Shown here: one piece after another, positions 53,912 to 63,025 of the stretch | How the letters are laid out: each line of letters opens with the position of its first letter | How positions within the stretch are numbered: the stretch's first letter is position 1 | Assembly: GCA_947258815.1 (NCBI GenBank) | Contig: CAMYJW010000022.1 | Span: forward strand, 23,158 to 87,157 | Origin: an uncultured Sphingomonadaceae bacterium | Lineage (GTDB): Bacteria > Pseudomonadota > Alphaproteobacteria > Sphingomonadales > Sphingomonadaceae | Direction of reading: 5' to 3' | Length of the DNA stretch: 64,000 nt | Position numbers and translations under genes: made by a program | Notes under the pieces: model-generated | What the model was told of the DNA's origin: nothing | Seen by the model: the letters and a program-made list of their open reading frames with translations, nothing else | Databases searched by the model: none

Positions 53912-55072
53912 TTATCCCTTTGCGGCCCCGGTAATTTCGCGAACGGCATCGACCGCTTCCGCGAGCCCGGAGACGCAAACGTATCCGCGCGACGCGACCA
54001 TTTCTTTCGCGGTTTCCAGGCTCATTTCCCGCTCTGCCGCGCCCGCCGCGATCAGCCCGACAACCACGGGTTTGGGCGGCACGGCCTGATCGAGAAGAAG
54101 CGCGATACTGTCTGCGATGCCTTTCAGCGAGGTTGCCGCCAGCACGAAGAACAGCACGATGGCTTCAACGCCATCCCGCTCGGCCAGTTCGAAAACGACC
54201 TGCCCCATCCGGGCGAAAGTTTCGGGGCTGGAACCGCCGGTTGCATCGCTGAAATTCGCTGCAGGCAAATCGACATCGGCAAGCATATCAAGCAGGCACA
54301 TGCCCAGCCCCGCGCCGGACGTGAACAGCGCCACCGGGCCATCAAGCTCCACAAACGTAAAACCTTCGTCTGCGGCGCGCCGCTCAAGCCGGGTGAGTTC
54401 GCCGGTTTGCAACGAGGCTGAAACCAGATCGGCGCGATCGGTGTGACGGCGGGCCGCATTATCATCGAGCACAAGTTTCGCATCGCAGGCCATCGCTTGG
54501 CCCCGACCGGTTATGACCAGCGGATTGATTTCCAGAAGCGCCGCATCTTCTTCACGCATGACATCGAACAGCGAAACGGCAAAGCGCGCCACAGCCCCCA
54601 GATGATCGCGCGCGATGCCCGATTCCAGCAATGTCGGCAGACAATGATACGCCTGAAGCTCTACAAGCGGAGAGTGGAAATACTGAGCGATGGTATCGCC
54701 GCGCTCTTCGATATCCGAACCTCCGGCGCTGGAAACCATCATCACATAACGCTGGGAAAGATCATCCACGCGCCACGCCAGATAATATTCCGCAGCGATG
54801 TCCGCCTGCCCTTCAACCAGAACAACCGGGGCCTGCCCGCTGTCTTTCATGGCCTGACGTATCCGGCTTACCGCGTCGGGCACATCAGCCCCCGCGACAA
54901 GCTGCACCAGCCCAGCCTCCGCCCGTTTGCCTGACAGGGTTTGCGCTTTCACCGCAGCGGGTTGGGCTGCGCCCTCCACCTGCTCGTCACCACGAACCAT
55001 CCGGCTTGGCTGCGGAATCGCGATCCCGCGCCGCGCCAGCATCGCCTTTGCTTCAGCCTCGATTACGCGCAC
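53912..55072 (-). CDS. SucC-like beta subunit of an acyl-CoA ligase (ATP-grasp)
   Basis: This 386-residue protein resembles the beta subunit of succinyl-CoA synthetase. It has an ATP-grasp region (LVEGQADIAAEYYLAWRVDD, EEDAALLEINPLVITGRG with metal-binding EINP) and a C-terminal ligase domain (ALFTSGAGLGMCLLDMLAD and NFSDATGGSS). It differs from housekeeping SucC and should pair with the SucD-like protein at 55914-56777, the two genes being split by a crotonase gene. The complex would activate a pathway acid with CoA and ATP. Confidence 0.85.
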   Translation of the reverse strand: MRVIEAEAKAMLARRGIAIPQPSRMVRGDEQVEGAAQPAAVKAQTLSGKRAEAGLVQLVAGADVPDAVSRIRQAMKDSGQAPVVLVEGQADIAAEYYLAWRVDDLSQRYVMMVSSAGGSDIEERGDTIAQYFHSPLVELQAYHCLPTLLESGIARDHLGAVARFAVSLFDVMREEDAALLEINPLVITGRGQAMACDAKLVLDDNAARRHTDRADLVSASLQTGELTRLERRAADEGFTFVELDGPVALFTSGAGLGMCLLDMLADVDLPAANFSDATGGSSPETFARMGQVVFELAERDGVEAIVLFFVLAATSLKGIADSIALLLDQAVPPKPVVVGLIAAGAAEREMSLETAKEMVASRGYVCVSGLAEAVDAVREITGAAKG

Positions 55073-55093
55073 GTCAGCTGCCCTTTCCGGCCA

Positions 55094-55870
55094 TCAACGG
55101 TTTGGCCAGTCAGGATCGCGCTTTTCGTTGAACGCGCTCAGACCTTCCTTGAAATCCTCAGTCATCGCGGCAAGCGGAACCTGGCTTTCGGTGAAAGCGA
55201 TCGTTTGTTCGATCGTCATATCCTCGACCGCCCGCAGCGCGTATTTGCCCCGGCGGATTGCCGTGGGCGAACGGATAATCACCCGATTGACAAGCGCATC
55301 CACCGCCGCGTCCAATTCGTCTGCAGGCACGACGCGATTGAGCATGCCAATAGACAGCGCATGCTGCGCGTCGATGGGATCGCCGGTCATGCACAGCTCG
55401 TTCAGCTGGCGTGGCGGCAAAATCCGTTTCAGCGTGGTGAGGATCATCATCGGGAACAGCCCGATGCGAACTTCAGGCAAACCGAAGCGTGCATTGTCAC
55501 TGGCGATTGCCATGTCGCACAGACCAAGCAGACCCATCCCGCCAGCCATGCACGAACCATTGACCCGCGCGATAATTGGAATGTCCGTTTGAAACACCAC
55601 GCGCTGCAACTTGGCAAAAGGCACGCGCGGGTCTGAATAATCGAAGGTGAACGTGGTGGCGTTGGTTTGCAGATCGGCCCCCGCGCAGAACGCCTTCTCA
55701 CCCGCACCGGTGATAACCACCGCGCGAATATCGGGATCGGCAGAAGCCTGAAGCAGCCCTTCGCGCAGACCATCCATAACCATCGGATTAAGCGCGTTGC
55801 GCTTTTCCACGCGATCGATTGTCAGCCACTGGACATTGCCGCGCTTTTCTACCGTCACATCAGTTTTCAT
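55094..55870 (-). CDS. Enoyl-CoA hydratase/isomerase family protein
   Basis: The 258-residue crotonase has the typical start QWLTIDRVEKRNALNPMVMD, the oxyanion-hole segments AGEKAFCAGADLQ and NGSCMAGGMGLLGLCDMAIA and FGLPEVRIGLFPMM. One catalytic Glu of classical hydratases is seen in LPEV. It would hydrate or isomerise an unsaturated CoA ester. ATG 55870 follows a GGGAGA site; the longer frame upstream reads into the next gene. Confidence 0.92.
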   Translation of the reverse strand: MKTDVTVEKRGNVQWLTIDRVEKRNALNPMVMDGLREGLLQASADPDIRAVVITGAGEKAFCAGADLQTNATTFTFDYSDPRVPFAKLQRVVFQTDIPIIARVNGSCMAGGMGLLGLCDMAIASDNARFGLPEVRIGLFPMMILTTLKRILPPRQLNELCMTGDPIDAQHALSIGMLNRVVPADELDAAVDALVNRVIIRSPTAIRRGKYALRAVEDMTIEQTIAFTESQVPLAAMTEDFKEGLSAFNEKRDPDWPNR

Positions 55871-55913
55871 CGCTTGTCGTCTCCCTGAATGAAATTCCCT
55901 GTTGGTGCGCTGC

Positions 55914-56777
55914 TCACTGGTGCGCCCTTGCAAATTCAACCACTGCATCGGGCGAGTTGCAGATCGTCGCGCCCGCCTCTCGCATGGCATCCTGCTTTGC
56001 CGAGGCCGTCTCGCGATCGCTGCCGATCAATGCCCCGGCGTGGCCCATCTGCTTTTGCGCAGGCGCGTTGCGCCCCACGATCAGCGAGGCGACCGGTTTG
56101 CCGGCGCTGGACACGCGCTCGGCCAGAACAAATTCCTTGAGACCGCCAATCTCGCCCAGATAAATGACTGCCGACGTCTCTTCGTCCTGATCAAACAGCT
56201 CCAGCCACTGATCGGGGTTGGTTCCGATCACGCTGTCTCCGCCAATATGAATGACGCTGCTTTGCCCGATGCCCGCCTGCGAGAGCAGCCGCGCGATAAC
56301 CAGTGTGAGAGTGCCACTCCGCCCCATCAGCCCGATTTTACCGGGGCGCGTAAAACTGGGATTGACCGCGCCAAGCATCGCTTGCCCCGGGCTGGCCATG
56401 CCGGCCGTGTTGGGGCCGACCACATGCATGCCACGCTCACGCGCATAGGCCACAGCGTATAACGTATCATGCAAGGGCACATATTCAGCGGCGGCCACTG
56501 CAAGCCCGATGCCCGCATCCGCGCATTCGATCAGTGCCGAACGCACACCCGGAGCCGGTGCATAGATCATCGCGGCGTTGGCGTCCGTTTCCGCAACGGC
56601 TTGCGCGACAGTATCGAAAACAGGCACCGCGCCTTGCTGCTGTCCGCCACGACCCAGCGCGACCATCGCCACGACGTTCGTTCCGGCTGACTGCATGAAT
56701 TCTATCTGCGCCCGGCCATATGCGCCGGTTGCCGCGACAGCCACCACGCGCGCGTCTCGATCAAGCACAACGGCCAT
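55914..56777 (-). CDS. SucD-like alpha subunit of an acyl-CoA ligase
   Basis: The 287-residue protein has the CoA-binding Rossmann domain and ligase domain of SucD. The phosphohistidine is conserved as His246 in QMGHAGALIG, the same number as in E. coli SucD, and VGPNTAGMASPGQ plus GLMGRSGTLTL are typical. It should pair with the SucC-like subunit. The start lies two bases past the amidohydrolase stop, so the two are tightly coupled. Confidence 0.88.
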   Translation of the reverse strand: MAVVLDRDARVVAVAATGAYGRAQIEFMQSAGTNVVAMVALGRGGQQQGAVPVFDTVAQAVAETDANAAMIYAPAPGVRSALIECADAGIGLAVAAAEYVPLHDTLYAVAYARERGMHVVGPNTAGMASPGQAMLGAVNPSFTRPGKIGLMGRSGTLTLVIARLLSQAGIGQSSVIHIGGDSVIGTNPDQWLELFDQDEETSAVIYLGEIGGLKEFVLAERVSSAGKPVASLIVGRNAPAQKQMGHAGALIGSDRETASAKQDAMREAGATICNSPDAVVEFARAHQ

Positions 56778-56779
56778 GC

Positions 56780-57907
56780 TCAGCGTCCCCCCATCCTGGC
56801 AGCCAAGGCCGCGCCGTCAGACCGGTTCGTCAATGCGCGATCATCCAAACGATAGGCGCGCCGCGCAGTGCCGCTGAATATCGCCGCGCGCTCGTCAGGC
56901 GAACAAGCCTTTGTTGCGATTTTGTAGGCGTTCCAGAGTGTTGCGTATTCCGCGCACTGGCGTTCCACGGGAAAATTGCTGCCGATCATGCACCGCCCGG
57001 CACCGAATGCCTCAACCGAACACTCGATCCACGGGCGCCACAGCTCAGCCAATTCCGCCGATCCGGGCGGCGTTTCGCGCAGGTGAAAATCAAACCTGGC
57101 CGCTGGCATGCCAAGCCCGCCCATTTTCATGATCACGTTGGGACAGAGCGCCAGCTCCTCGATATATCGCCGCCACTGTCTGAACCCTTCCGCCTTCCAC
57201 CTGTCATGCGGCTCCATGCCGATAATGCCGCCGAAGTGATTGAGCACAATCGTCACATCCGGGAACCTGCGCGCCAGCAGAACGAGATCCAACAATTGCG
57301 GATAGTAAAGCCAGGCATCGAAGCTCAGCCCGAGATTTTTGAGCGCGGCAAAGCCGGACTGAAAACGATCGTGCAGCAACAGGCCGGGTGGCGGCGATCG
57401 CCAGTTCAATGCCGGAGTTGCAGCATCCCACGCGGCGGACTGACGGATCCCGCGAAACCGCCCTTCCCCCGCTTCGATATGTGTTTCCAGCCGCTCCTGC
57501 GCGCGGGCCTCGCCCTGTTGCAGATCGACAAAGCCGACAATCGCACCGCACAGGCCTGCTTCATCCGTTGCGGCATCATCAGCCGCAACCTGCGCAACAA
57601 ATCGCGTCTCACGCACCGGCAAGTCATGCGAGGGGTCATCGGGATCGAAATCATCACCATAACGCAGCGTCGCCTCATAGTTTGCGCTGCATTCAACGAA
57701 CACGCTGCCGATCACATTGAGACCCGCGCAATCGCCGCGAAAATCCGCAAGGCCATATGCATGATCGCCATCCGGCCAGAGGTGATGATGCGCATCGACA
57801 ATCGCCAGATCGGGCTCAAGCGGCATCTCGCGCGATGCGGAGTGCCATTCGCTCAGCGCGGCCGCCGATCTGTAGCGATTGCCGGTGAACGCGCGGCTGC
57901 GCTCCAT
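56780..57907 (-). CDS. Amidohydrolase-family protein, probably a lactonase
   Basis: The 375-residue protein is of the amidohydrolase-2 type that includes L-fuconolactonase and 2-pyrone-4,6-dicarboxylate lactonase. Seen are IVDAHHHLWP (metal-site histidines), ADFRGD, IVLNHFGGIIGMEP and CMIGSNFPVE, where Asn stands in place of the usual Asp. It would open a lactone formed by the adjacent monooxygenase (inference). The ATG at 57907 is preceded by GGGGAGAG four bases upstream. Confidence 0.82.
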   Translation of the reverse strand: MERSRAFTGNRYRSAAALSEWHSASREMPLEPDLAIVDAHHHLWPDGDHAYGLADFRGDCAGLNVIGSVFVECSANYEATLRYGDDFDPDDPSHDLPVRETRFVAQVAADDAATDEAGLCGAIVGFVDLQQGEARAQERLETHIEAGEGRFRGIRQSAAWDAATPALNWRSPPPGLLLHDRFQSGFAALKNLGLSFDAWLYYPQLLDLVLLARRFPDVTIVLNHFGGIIGMEPHDRWKAEGFRQWRRYIEELALCPNVIMKMGGLGMPAARFDFHLRETPPGSAELAELWRPWIECSVEAFGAGRCMIGSNFPVERQCAEYATLWNAYKIATKACSPDERAAIFSGTARRAYRLDDRALTNRSDGAALAARMGGR

Positions 57908-57972
57908 CTTACTCTCCCCGCAAGCAGTCAGACGTGAAACGTTCGGCAGTCGGCCCCATCATCTGAGCGCCA

Positions 57973-59268
57973 TCATTTGAACAATGCCCTTTCGGCCATC
58001 GGAATTGCGCCGCCACGGGTCGGATCGGCATATGTGCCGCCATCTTTCTTGTAATCACCGGCCTGTGCCCGCTCGAGCGCAAGTCCGATGCTTTCAACGC
58101 CGGGAATGTCTTCAGGCGACAGTTCGCGCGGCTGGGGTCTGCGGGCCAGCGCCGCTTCGATATAAGGCGCAAGCTCTTCAGCCTTGCGACGCTCTCGCTC
58201 TTCCTCGCCATCCTTCAATGCGGGGATGATTTCCCTGGCAAAAAGTTCGATCGCTTCGCAGATATGCTCATGGCGGTTCTTGCCGGCCTGCTGGATAAAG
58301 ATCATCTGATCCATCCCGGCATCGGCAAATTCCAGCAGATGCTTGCGCACATCTTCGGGCGTGCCGATACTTTCGCCACCGGGCACATCGACCATCTGGT
58401 CTTTTATCGCCTGGAAACTGTCCCAAATATTTGTAACGCCGGGAAAATGTTCTCCGTAAACAACGTAATGCGAAAGTGCATATCCGAAGAACTTGAACCC
58501 CTCCATGCCCCGGCGCACCGCTTCATCATGATCCTGATGAACCATCATCCCGTTCAAGGTCGCGAAATTGGCGTTGACGCTATGACCAAGCGGCACACAC
58601 TCTTCCGACTTGATCACCGCGTAATATTCATCGACCCATGCCTTGGCCTGTTCAGGCTTGCAGAATCCAAAGACCAGCGCCCCCATTCCCTTGCGGGCAG
58701 CCTCAAGTATGCTTTCGCGACGCGAACAGGCCATCCACATGGGCGGGTGCGGATGCTGCACCGGCTTGGGAACGATGTTGCGCATCGGCGCGGAAAAGTA
58801 TTTCCCTTCAAAACCGGGATAGGGAGACATCGACATCATGTCGGCAACCTGACCGGTGCCTTCGATCATCATTTCATTCTTGACGTTCGGATCGACATTG
58901 AAGCCGTGCATCTCGATCAGCGAGGCCGAAGCCCCGCTTCCCCATTCAACCCGACCGCCTGACAGGACATCCAGCGTCCCCAGACGCTCCGCCACCCGGA
59001 TGGGATGGTTGTAGCCCGGACTTGTAAGAACAACGCCATGGCCCAAACGCATGTTTTTTGTTCTTTGAGCGGCTGCCGCGAGAAAAAGCTCAGGCGCGGA
59101 ACAGTGGGAATATTCTTCGAGAAAATGATGCTCCGCGCACCACAATCCATCGAAACCCAACCCGTCCGCAAGCTCGATCTGGTCCAGCGCGTCGTTGAAA
59201 AACTTTTGTTCCGCGCCCTCTGCCCATGGCCGTGGAAACTGATGCTCATAAAACAGGCTGGATTTCAA
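57973..59268 (-). CDS. LLM-class flavin-dependent monooxygenase
   Basis: The 431-residue protein belongs to the bacterial-luciferase-like superfamily: SLFYEHQFPRPW, LWCAEHHFLEEYSHCSAPE, LGHGVVLTSPGYNHPIRVAE and RVEWGSGASASL. Members include limonene monooxygenase and type II Baeyer-Villiger enzymes, using reduced flavin from a separate reductase. TTG 59268 was chosen because GGGAGAGG lies five bases upstream and the family start MKxSLFYEHQ follows; ATG 59283 is an alternative. It is the first gene of the operon. Confidence 0.88.
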   Translation of the reverse strand: MKSSLFYEHQFPRPWAEGAEQKFFNDALDQIELADGLGFDGLWCAEHHFLEEYSHCSAPELFLAAAAQRTKNMRLGHGVVLTSPGYNHPIRVAERLGTLDVLSGGRVEWGSGASASLIEMHGFNVDPNVKNEMMIEGTGQVADMMSMSPYPGFEGKYFSAPMRNIVPKPVQHPHPPMWMACSRRESILEAARKGMGALVFGFCKPEQAKAWVDEYYAVIKSEECVPLGHSVNANFATLNGMMVHQDHDEAVRRGMEGFKFFGYALSHYVVYGEHFPGVTNIWDSFQAIKDQMVDVPGGESIGTPEDVRKHLLEFADAGMDQMIFIQQAGKNRHEHICEAIELFAREIIPALKDGEEERERRKAEELAPYIEAALARRPQPRELSPEDIPGVESIGLALERAQAGDYKKDGGTYADPTRGGAIPMAERALFK

Positions 59269-59310
59269 TTTAACCTCTCCCATTCCTGATCTGACCGCGA
59301 TTGATGTCGA

Positions 59311-59336
59311 GTCATGATCAATGCGCATTTCATGAC
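59311..59336. promoter_or_regulatory. Candidate IclR operator
   Basis: GTCATGA (59311-59317) and TCATGAC (59330-59336) are perfect inverted arms across 12 bases, and the spacer contains the dyad AATGCGCATT. It lies in the 127-bp region between the divergent LLM and IclR genes. A second dyad ATAAA-ATGC-TTTAT is at 59371-59384. Confidence 0.55.
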
Positions 59337-59395
59337 GCAGGCGGGGTTGCCGGGCAAGAACATCGCGTCCATAAAATGCTTTATCATATATATGA

Positions 59396-60163
59396 ATGGA
59401 TACAGTTGTGACCGCAAACTCAGTGAAGTCCGCAGAACGGGCAATCAGAATTCTTGCCTATTTTCAGGAGGTTCGCGAACCAAGGTCGCTAAAGGCGATC
59501 TGTGAAAGCCTGGCCTACCCGCAATCCAGCACGACTGTGTTGCTCAAAACGCTCACCGCGATGGGATATCTGAATTACGACCGGACGCGGCGGCTCTATT
59601 TTCCGACGATGCGGGTCACCGGCCTTGGTGACTGGATCCCCAATGAGCTGTTCGGTCGCGGTGAAGCCCTTCAGGTTCTGAGAGACATTCATCACGCGAC
59701 AAGCGAAACGATCGTCCTCGCCATTCGAAACGATATCTATCTGCAATATGTCGTCACGATCCATTCAACGTATCCGCTGCGATTTCATGTCGATGAAGGG
59801 AGTATGCGCCTGCTCACTTCCTCGTGCCTCGGCTGGTTGCTGCTCTCGTCGCTCAAGGCAAACGAGATCGATACCATCATTCGACGGTCGAATATCGCCG
59901 CGGGCGATCCTGCATCCAAGAACATAGAGGAAGTGCGCGACAAGATAGAAAGCGCGCGGCAAATGGGTTACAGTTTCGGCGAAAACCTGCCGTTCCTGGG
60001 CGGAGGCACGCTTGGCATGCTGCTGCCGACAACGATACAGGGCCAACCGGTCGCGATCGGCTGCGGCGGGGTTCTTGAACGGATGCGGGAAAATCGCGAC
60101 CAGTATCTTGAATCCATGCGCACCATACTCGATTCCGCAGGGCCTTTGCTTTCAGGCGGATAA
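59396..60163 (+). CDS. IclR family transcriptional regulator
   Basis: The 255-residue protein has the IclR winged helix (SVKSAERAIRILAYFQEV, then SLAYPQSSTTVLLKTLTAMG) and an effector domain (MRLLTSSCLGWLLLSSL, PTTIQGQPVAIGCGGVLERM). It is divergent from the eight-gene degradation operon and probably controls it. The ATG at 59396 is followed closely by the conserved region. Confidence 0.9.
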   Translation: MDTVVTANSVKSAERAIRILAYFQEVREPRSLKAICESLAYPQSSTTVLLKTLTAMGYLNYDRTRRLYFPTMRVTGLGDWIPNELFGRGEALQVLRDIHHATSETIVLAIRNDIYLQYVVTIHSTYPLRFHVDEGSMRLLTSSCLGWLLLSSLKANEIDTIIRRSNIAAGDPASKNIEEVRDKIESARQMGYSFGENLPFLGGGTLGMLLPTTIQGQPVAIGCGGVLERMRENRDQYLESMRTILDSAGPLLSGG

Positions 60164-60243
60164 GCCGGGCGGTGGAGACAAGGCACGCGGCGCGGCCCTG
60201 ACATAAGACCGCGTGAAACACATGCACCACATGCATCAAAGAA

Positions 60244-60275
60244 AAAGCCGCGCCCCCAACAAAGGGCGCGGCTTT
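60244..60275. terminator. Bidirectional intrinsic terminator
   Basis: AAAGCCGCGCCC and GGGCGCGGCTTT pair perfectly across CCAACAAA. On the minus strand the stem is followed by further T residues (five in a row), ending the TonB receptor transcript; on the plus strand it ends the IclR transcript. Confidence 0.88.
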
Positions 60276-60297
60276 CCATTCTCGGTCGCGGTTCAGC

Positions 60298-62670
60298 TCA
60301 GAAATCGTATCCAAGCGTAACACCATAGGTTGCCGGCATCCCGGCAACGCGGGTGATGTTGTCCGACGTGAAGCTGGTGTTGTTCCAGTAATACTTGTTG
60401 GTGATGTTCTTGCCCCAGATCTTGGCGCTCCACCCGCTGTCAGCCATGCGAATGCCTGCCTGCGCATCGATCAGAGCGTAACTGTCGATATCGAACGCGG
60501 GATCGTTGCCGCCGATGGTGGAACTGGTGCTCCCGCGATAAACAAGGCCCGCGCCGATAAACGCATCGACGGTTTCGTTCACCGACCAGTCGTAGCTGAC
60601 ATCCAGGTTGGCGAACCATTTGGGCGAAAGGTTGAACCGCTCACCCGCAAAGTCCTGCACGGTCCCGGCAGCATCGAAACCTTCAAACCGCTTGATCTTC
60701 GTCTTGATATACGTCGCGCCTGCATTGACGCTCAGCCCCGGCGTCGGAACCCAGGCCGCAGCCACTTCGGCGCCGACAACCTCTGATTTTGGAATGTTGA
60801 CGAGTGTTTCCAGAGGCCCGAAAATCGGATCGAGCAGAAATCCGCTCAACTGTTTGTCGGTGTAGTCGTAATAGAAACCGGCACCATCGAGCTGCAGCGT
60901 TCTGTCAAGAAGTGTCAGTTTGAAGCCAGCCTCGTAAGCGATGACTTTCTCCTGACGCGCGGGAAGATACTGCTCGTTCGTCGCCGCCCCGAAGATGGGG
61001 AAGCTGCCGGATTTGTATCCTTGCGAAGCCAGTGCATAAAGCAGGACATCGTCGTTCGGCTTGAAGTTAAGCGTCACGTTCCAGGCGATGTTGTCCTCAG
61101 CCAGCGTCTGCGGACTGTCTGTCGGCAGGAATGTGCCGCTCAGCGAATCAAGCGTGATGCACCCGCCGCGCTCAATCGGATTCACACCGGCATTGCCGGA
61201 AAATGCCTGATACAAAATGTTGAAAATGCCTTCGATATCCTGGGTTATTCCCGGTATCGGGGTGTCAGGGATGGGATCGTATCCCTGCCCAAGATTACAA
61301 CCACGAAACTTGATGGTGGAATCGGTATAACGGCCGCCCGCCACGATGGAAAACTGTTCGGACAGTTCAAGTTCGCCACTTGCAAACGCGGCCCATGTCC
61401 TGGAATCCTGTTCGATCCCGACCGGCGCTTCACCGATGCTCAAGCCGGTGCCCGCAACGTTCTGGGTGTTGGATGCGTGCAGCGTGAACTGGTTCAGGCT
61501 GTTTTCAACACGGTCATCGGAAAAGTTGCCGCCAACCGTCCAGACAAGCGGTCCGGTTGAACCGGCAAAGCGCAGTTCCTGGGAAAGTGACTTGATCGAA
61601 CCCAGATAGCGATGCGAATTGATCTGCAGGTTGGTGCCATCGTTATCGATCAGCGAGTCCGTGCGATAATCGGAATAGGACGTCAGCGAGGTAAGCGTGA
61701 CACTGTCGTTCAGATCAAATTCCGCCCGCAGCGATGGTTGCCAGAATTCGGTATTGTATTCAAAGTTCTTGTCCGTTTCCCAGTCCGCCGCGCGCGCATT
61801 ATTTGGCGCAAACGGGTAGCTGGCGAGTTCAGGATTCAGGAACGACGGAATTTTTGGTACGACTTTCGTCAGTTGCAGCGCCTGTGCATCCGAGCGATCG
61901 CGCCATGCACTGAGGCCAACGGTCATCCGCACCGTATCGGACGGCTCAAGATCAATCAGAAGGCGGCCAGCGGAGCGATCGCGTTTGCCAATGGTGTCAT
62001 CACGCGTATAGCTTTTCTGCCAAGCACCGCCGCCCTCGTGCTTGACTGCAAGCCGCGCATTGACGCCGTCCCCCAGCGGGCCGCTTACATATGCCGATGC
62101 GTCCCAACGGTCGAACCGGCCATAGCTGGCTTCGATTCCGGCCTCGAACTCGTCGGTGGGTTTGGCTGCAATGAAGTTGATCGCACCAGCAGTCGCGTTC
62201 TGGCCGAAGAAGATGCCTTGCGGCCCCTTGTAGACTTCAAGCCGATCCAGATCGAGCACCGCGCCCTGGGTCATCGCCGGATAGGCAAGCGGCACTTCAT
62301 CAACATAGACCGCGACAGTCGGGCTGGCGCCCAGAAATGCAGAATTGAACCCGATCCCGCGCAAGGTGAAAACCGTGGTGGCGGAGGTTCCGACGCGCGA
62401 AACGGAAAGCGCGGGAACCAGTTTGGCCACATCGAACGGGTCGGCAACGTCACGCCGTTCAAGCAGCTCGCCGGAAAGGCTGGTGATAGAAAGGCCAACG
62501 TCATTGGTTGACTGTTCACGCTTCTGCGCTGTGACGACGATCTCGCCAAGGCCCGAACCACCGGCATCGCCTGCATCGGTTTGCGCCTGTGCAGTGGCTG
62601 CAAACGCGACAGAGCTTCCCAGCGAAATCGTTGACAGCAAAGCGGTGCGGATCAACTTCCCGTTTGTCAT
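60298..62670 (-). CDS. TonB-dependent outer-membrane receptor
   Basis: The 790-residue receptor has a signal peptide (ending TAQAQ near residue 30), a plug start GEIVVTAQKREQSTNDVGLS, FTLRGIGFNSAFLGASPTV and LEVYKGPQGIFFGQNATAGA, and a barrel ending in VTLGYDF. ATG 62670 is preceded by GGGAGGATATCCA. The receptor probably takes up the pathway substrate together with, or instead of, the receptor at 46144-48585. Confidence 0.93.
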   Translation of the reverse strand: MTNGKLIRTALLSTISLGSSVAFAATAQAQTDAGDAGGSGLGEIVVTAQKREQSTNDVGLSITSLSGELLERRDVADPFDVAKLVPALSVSRVGTSATTVFTLRGIGFNSAFLGASPTVAVYVDEVPLAYPAMTQGAVLDLDRLEVYKGPQGIFFGQNATAGAINFIAAKPTDEFEAGIEASYGRFDRWDASAYVSGPLGDGVNARLAVKHEGGGAWQKSYTRDDTIGKRDRSAGRLLIDLEPSDTVRMTVGLSAWRDRSDAQALQLTKVVPKIPSFLNPELASYPFAPNNARAADWETDKNFEYNTEFWQPSLRAEFDLNDSVTLTSLTSYSDYRTDSLIDNDGTNLQINSHRYLGSIKSLSQELRFAGSTGPLVWTVGGNFSDDRVENSLNQFTLHASNTQNVAGTGLSIGEAPVGIEQDSRTWAAFASGELELSEQFSIVAGGRYTDSTIKFRGCNLGQGYDPIPDTPIPGITQDIEGIFNILYQAFSGNAGVNPIERGGCITLDSLSGTFLPTDSPQTLAEDNIAWNVTLNFKPNDDVLLYALASQGYKSGSFPIFGAATNEQYLPARQEKVIAYEAGFKLTLLDRTLQLDGAGFYYDYTDKQLSGFLLDPIFGPLETLVNIPKSEVVGAEVAAAWVPTPGLSVNAGATYIKTKIKRFEGFDAAGTVQDFAGERFNLSPKWFANLDVSYDWSVNETVDAFIGAGLVYRGSTSSTIGGNDPAFDIDSYALIDAQAGIRMADSGWSAKIWGKNITNKYYWNNTSFTSDNITRVAGMPATYGVTLGYDF

Positions 62671-63025
62671 TGGATATCCTCCCAAATATCTGAATTTATT
62701 GTCTTTATGAGGCGCAGTTGGAAAAGAACCTTTCCCCGAGTGAACCCGAAAAACTGCGCCACTGATCGGCTCAATCAAGACAGACCGTCAATGGGACGCG
62801 CCGTTTATCACATCTGTGAAGCCAATTATCGTATATTTGCAGATAGGGAAGCGCTCCATCCGCGCCTGAGCGGAGCGGATGCGCGCGCCCAAAATCACGG
62901 ATGTGAAACTGCAGCGCCTCACTTGATGCACGGTTTCGCGCTGTCTTATGAGCACGCACGAGGTTCCCCTCGTGCCGCATCCAACGTGAAAAACAAACGC
63001 GGCGTTCACCAATGGGAGAGGTAGA
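62671..63025. promoter_or_regulatory. Divergent regulatory region with two inverted repeats
   Basis: This 355-bp stretch separates the TonB receptor and the SDR gene and holds no gene. Inverted repeats are GGCGCAGTT (62711-62719) with AACTGCGCC (62752-62760), and CATCCGC (62857-62863) with GCGGATG (62875-62881). They may be leader structures or binding sites for the promoters on either side. Confidence 0.5.
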
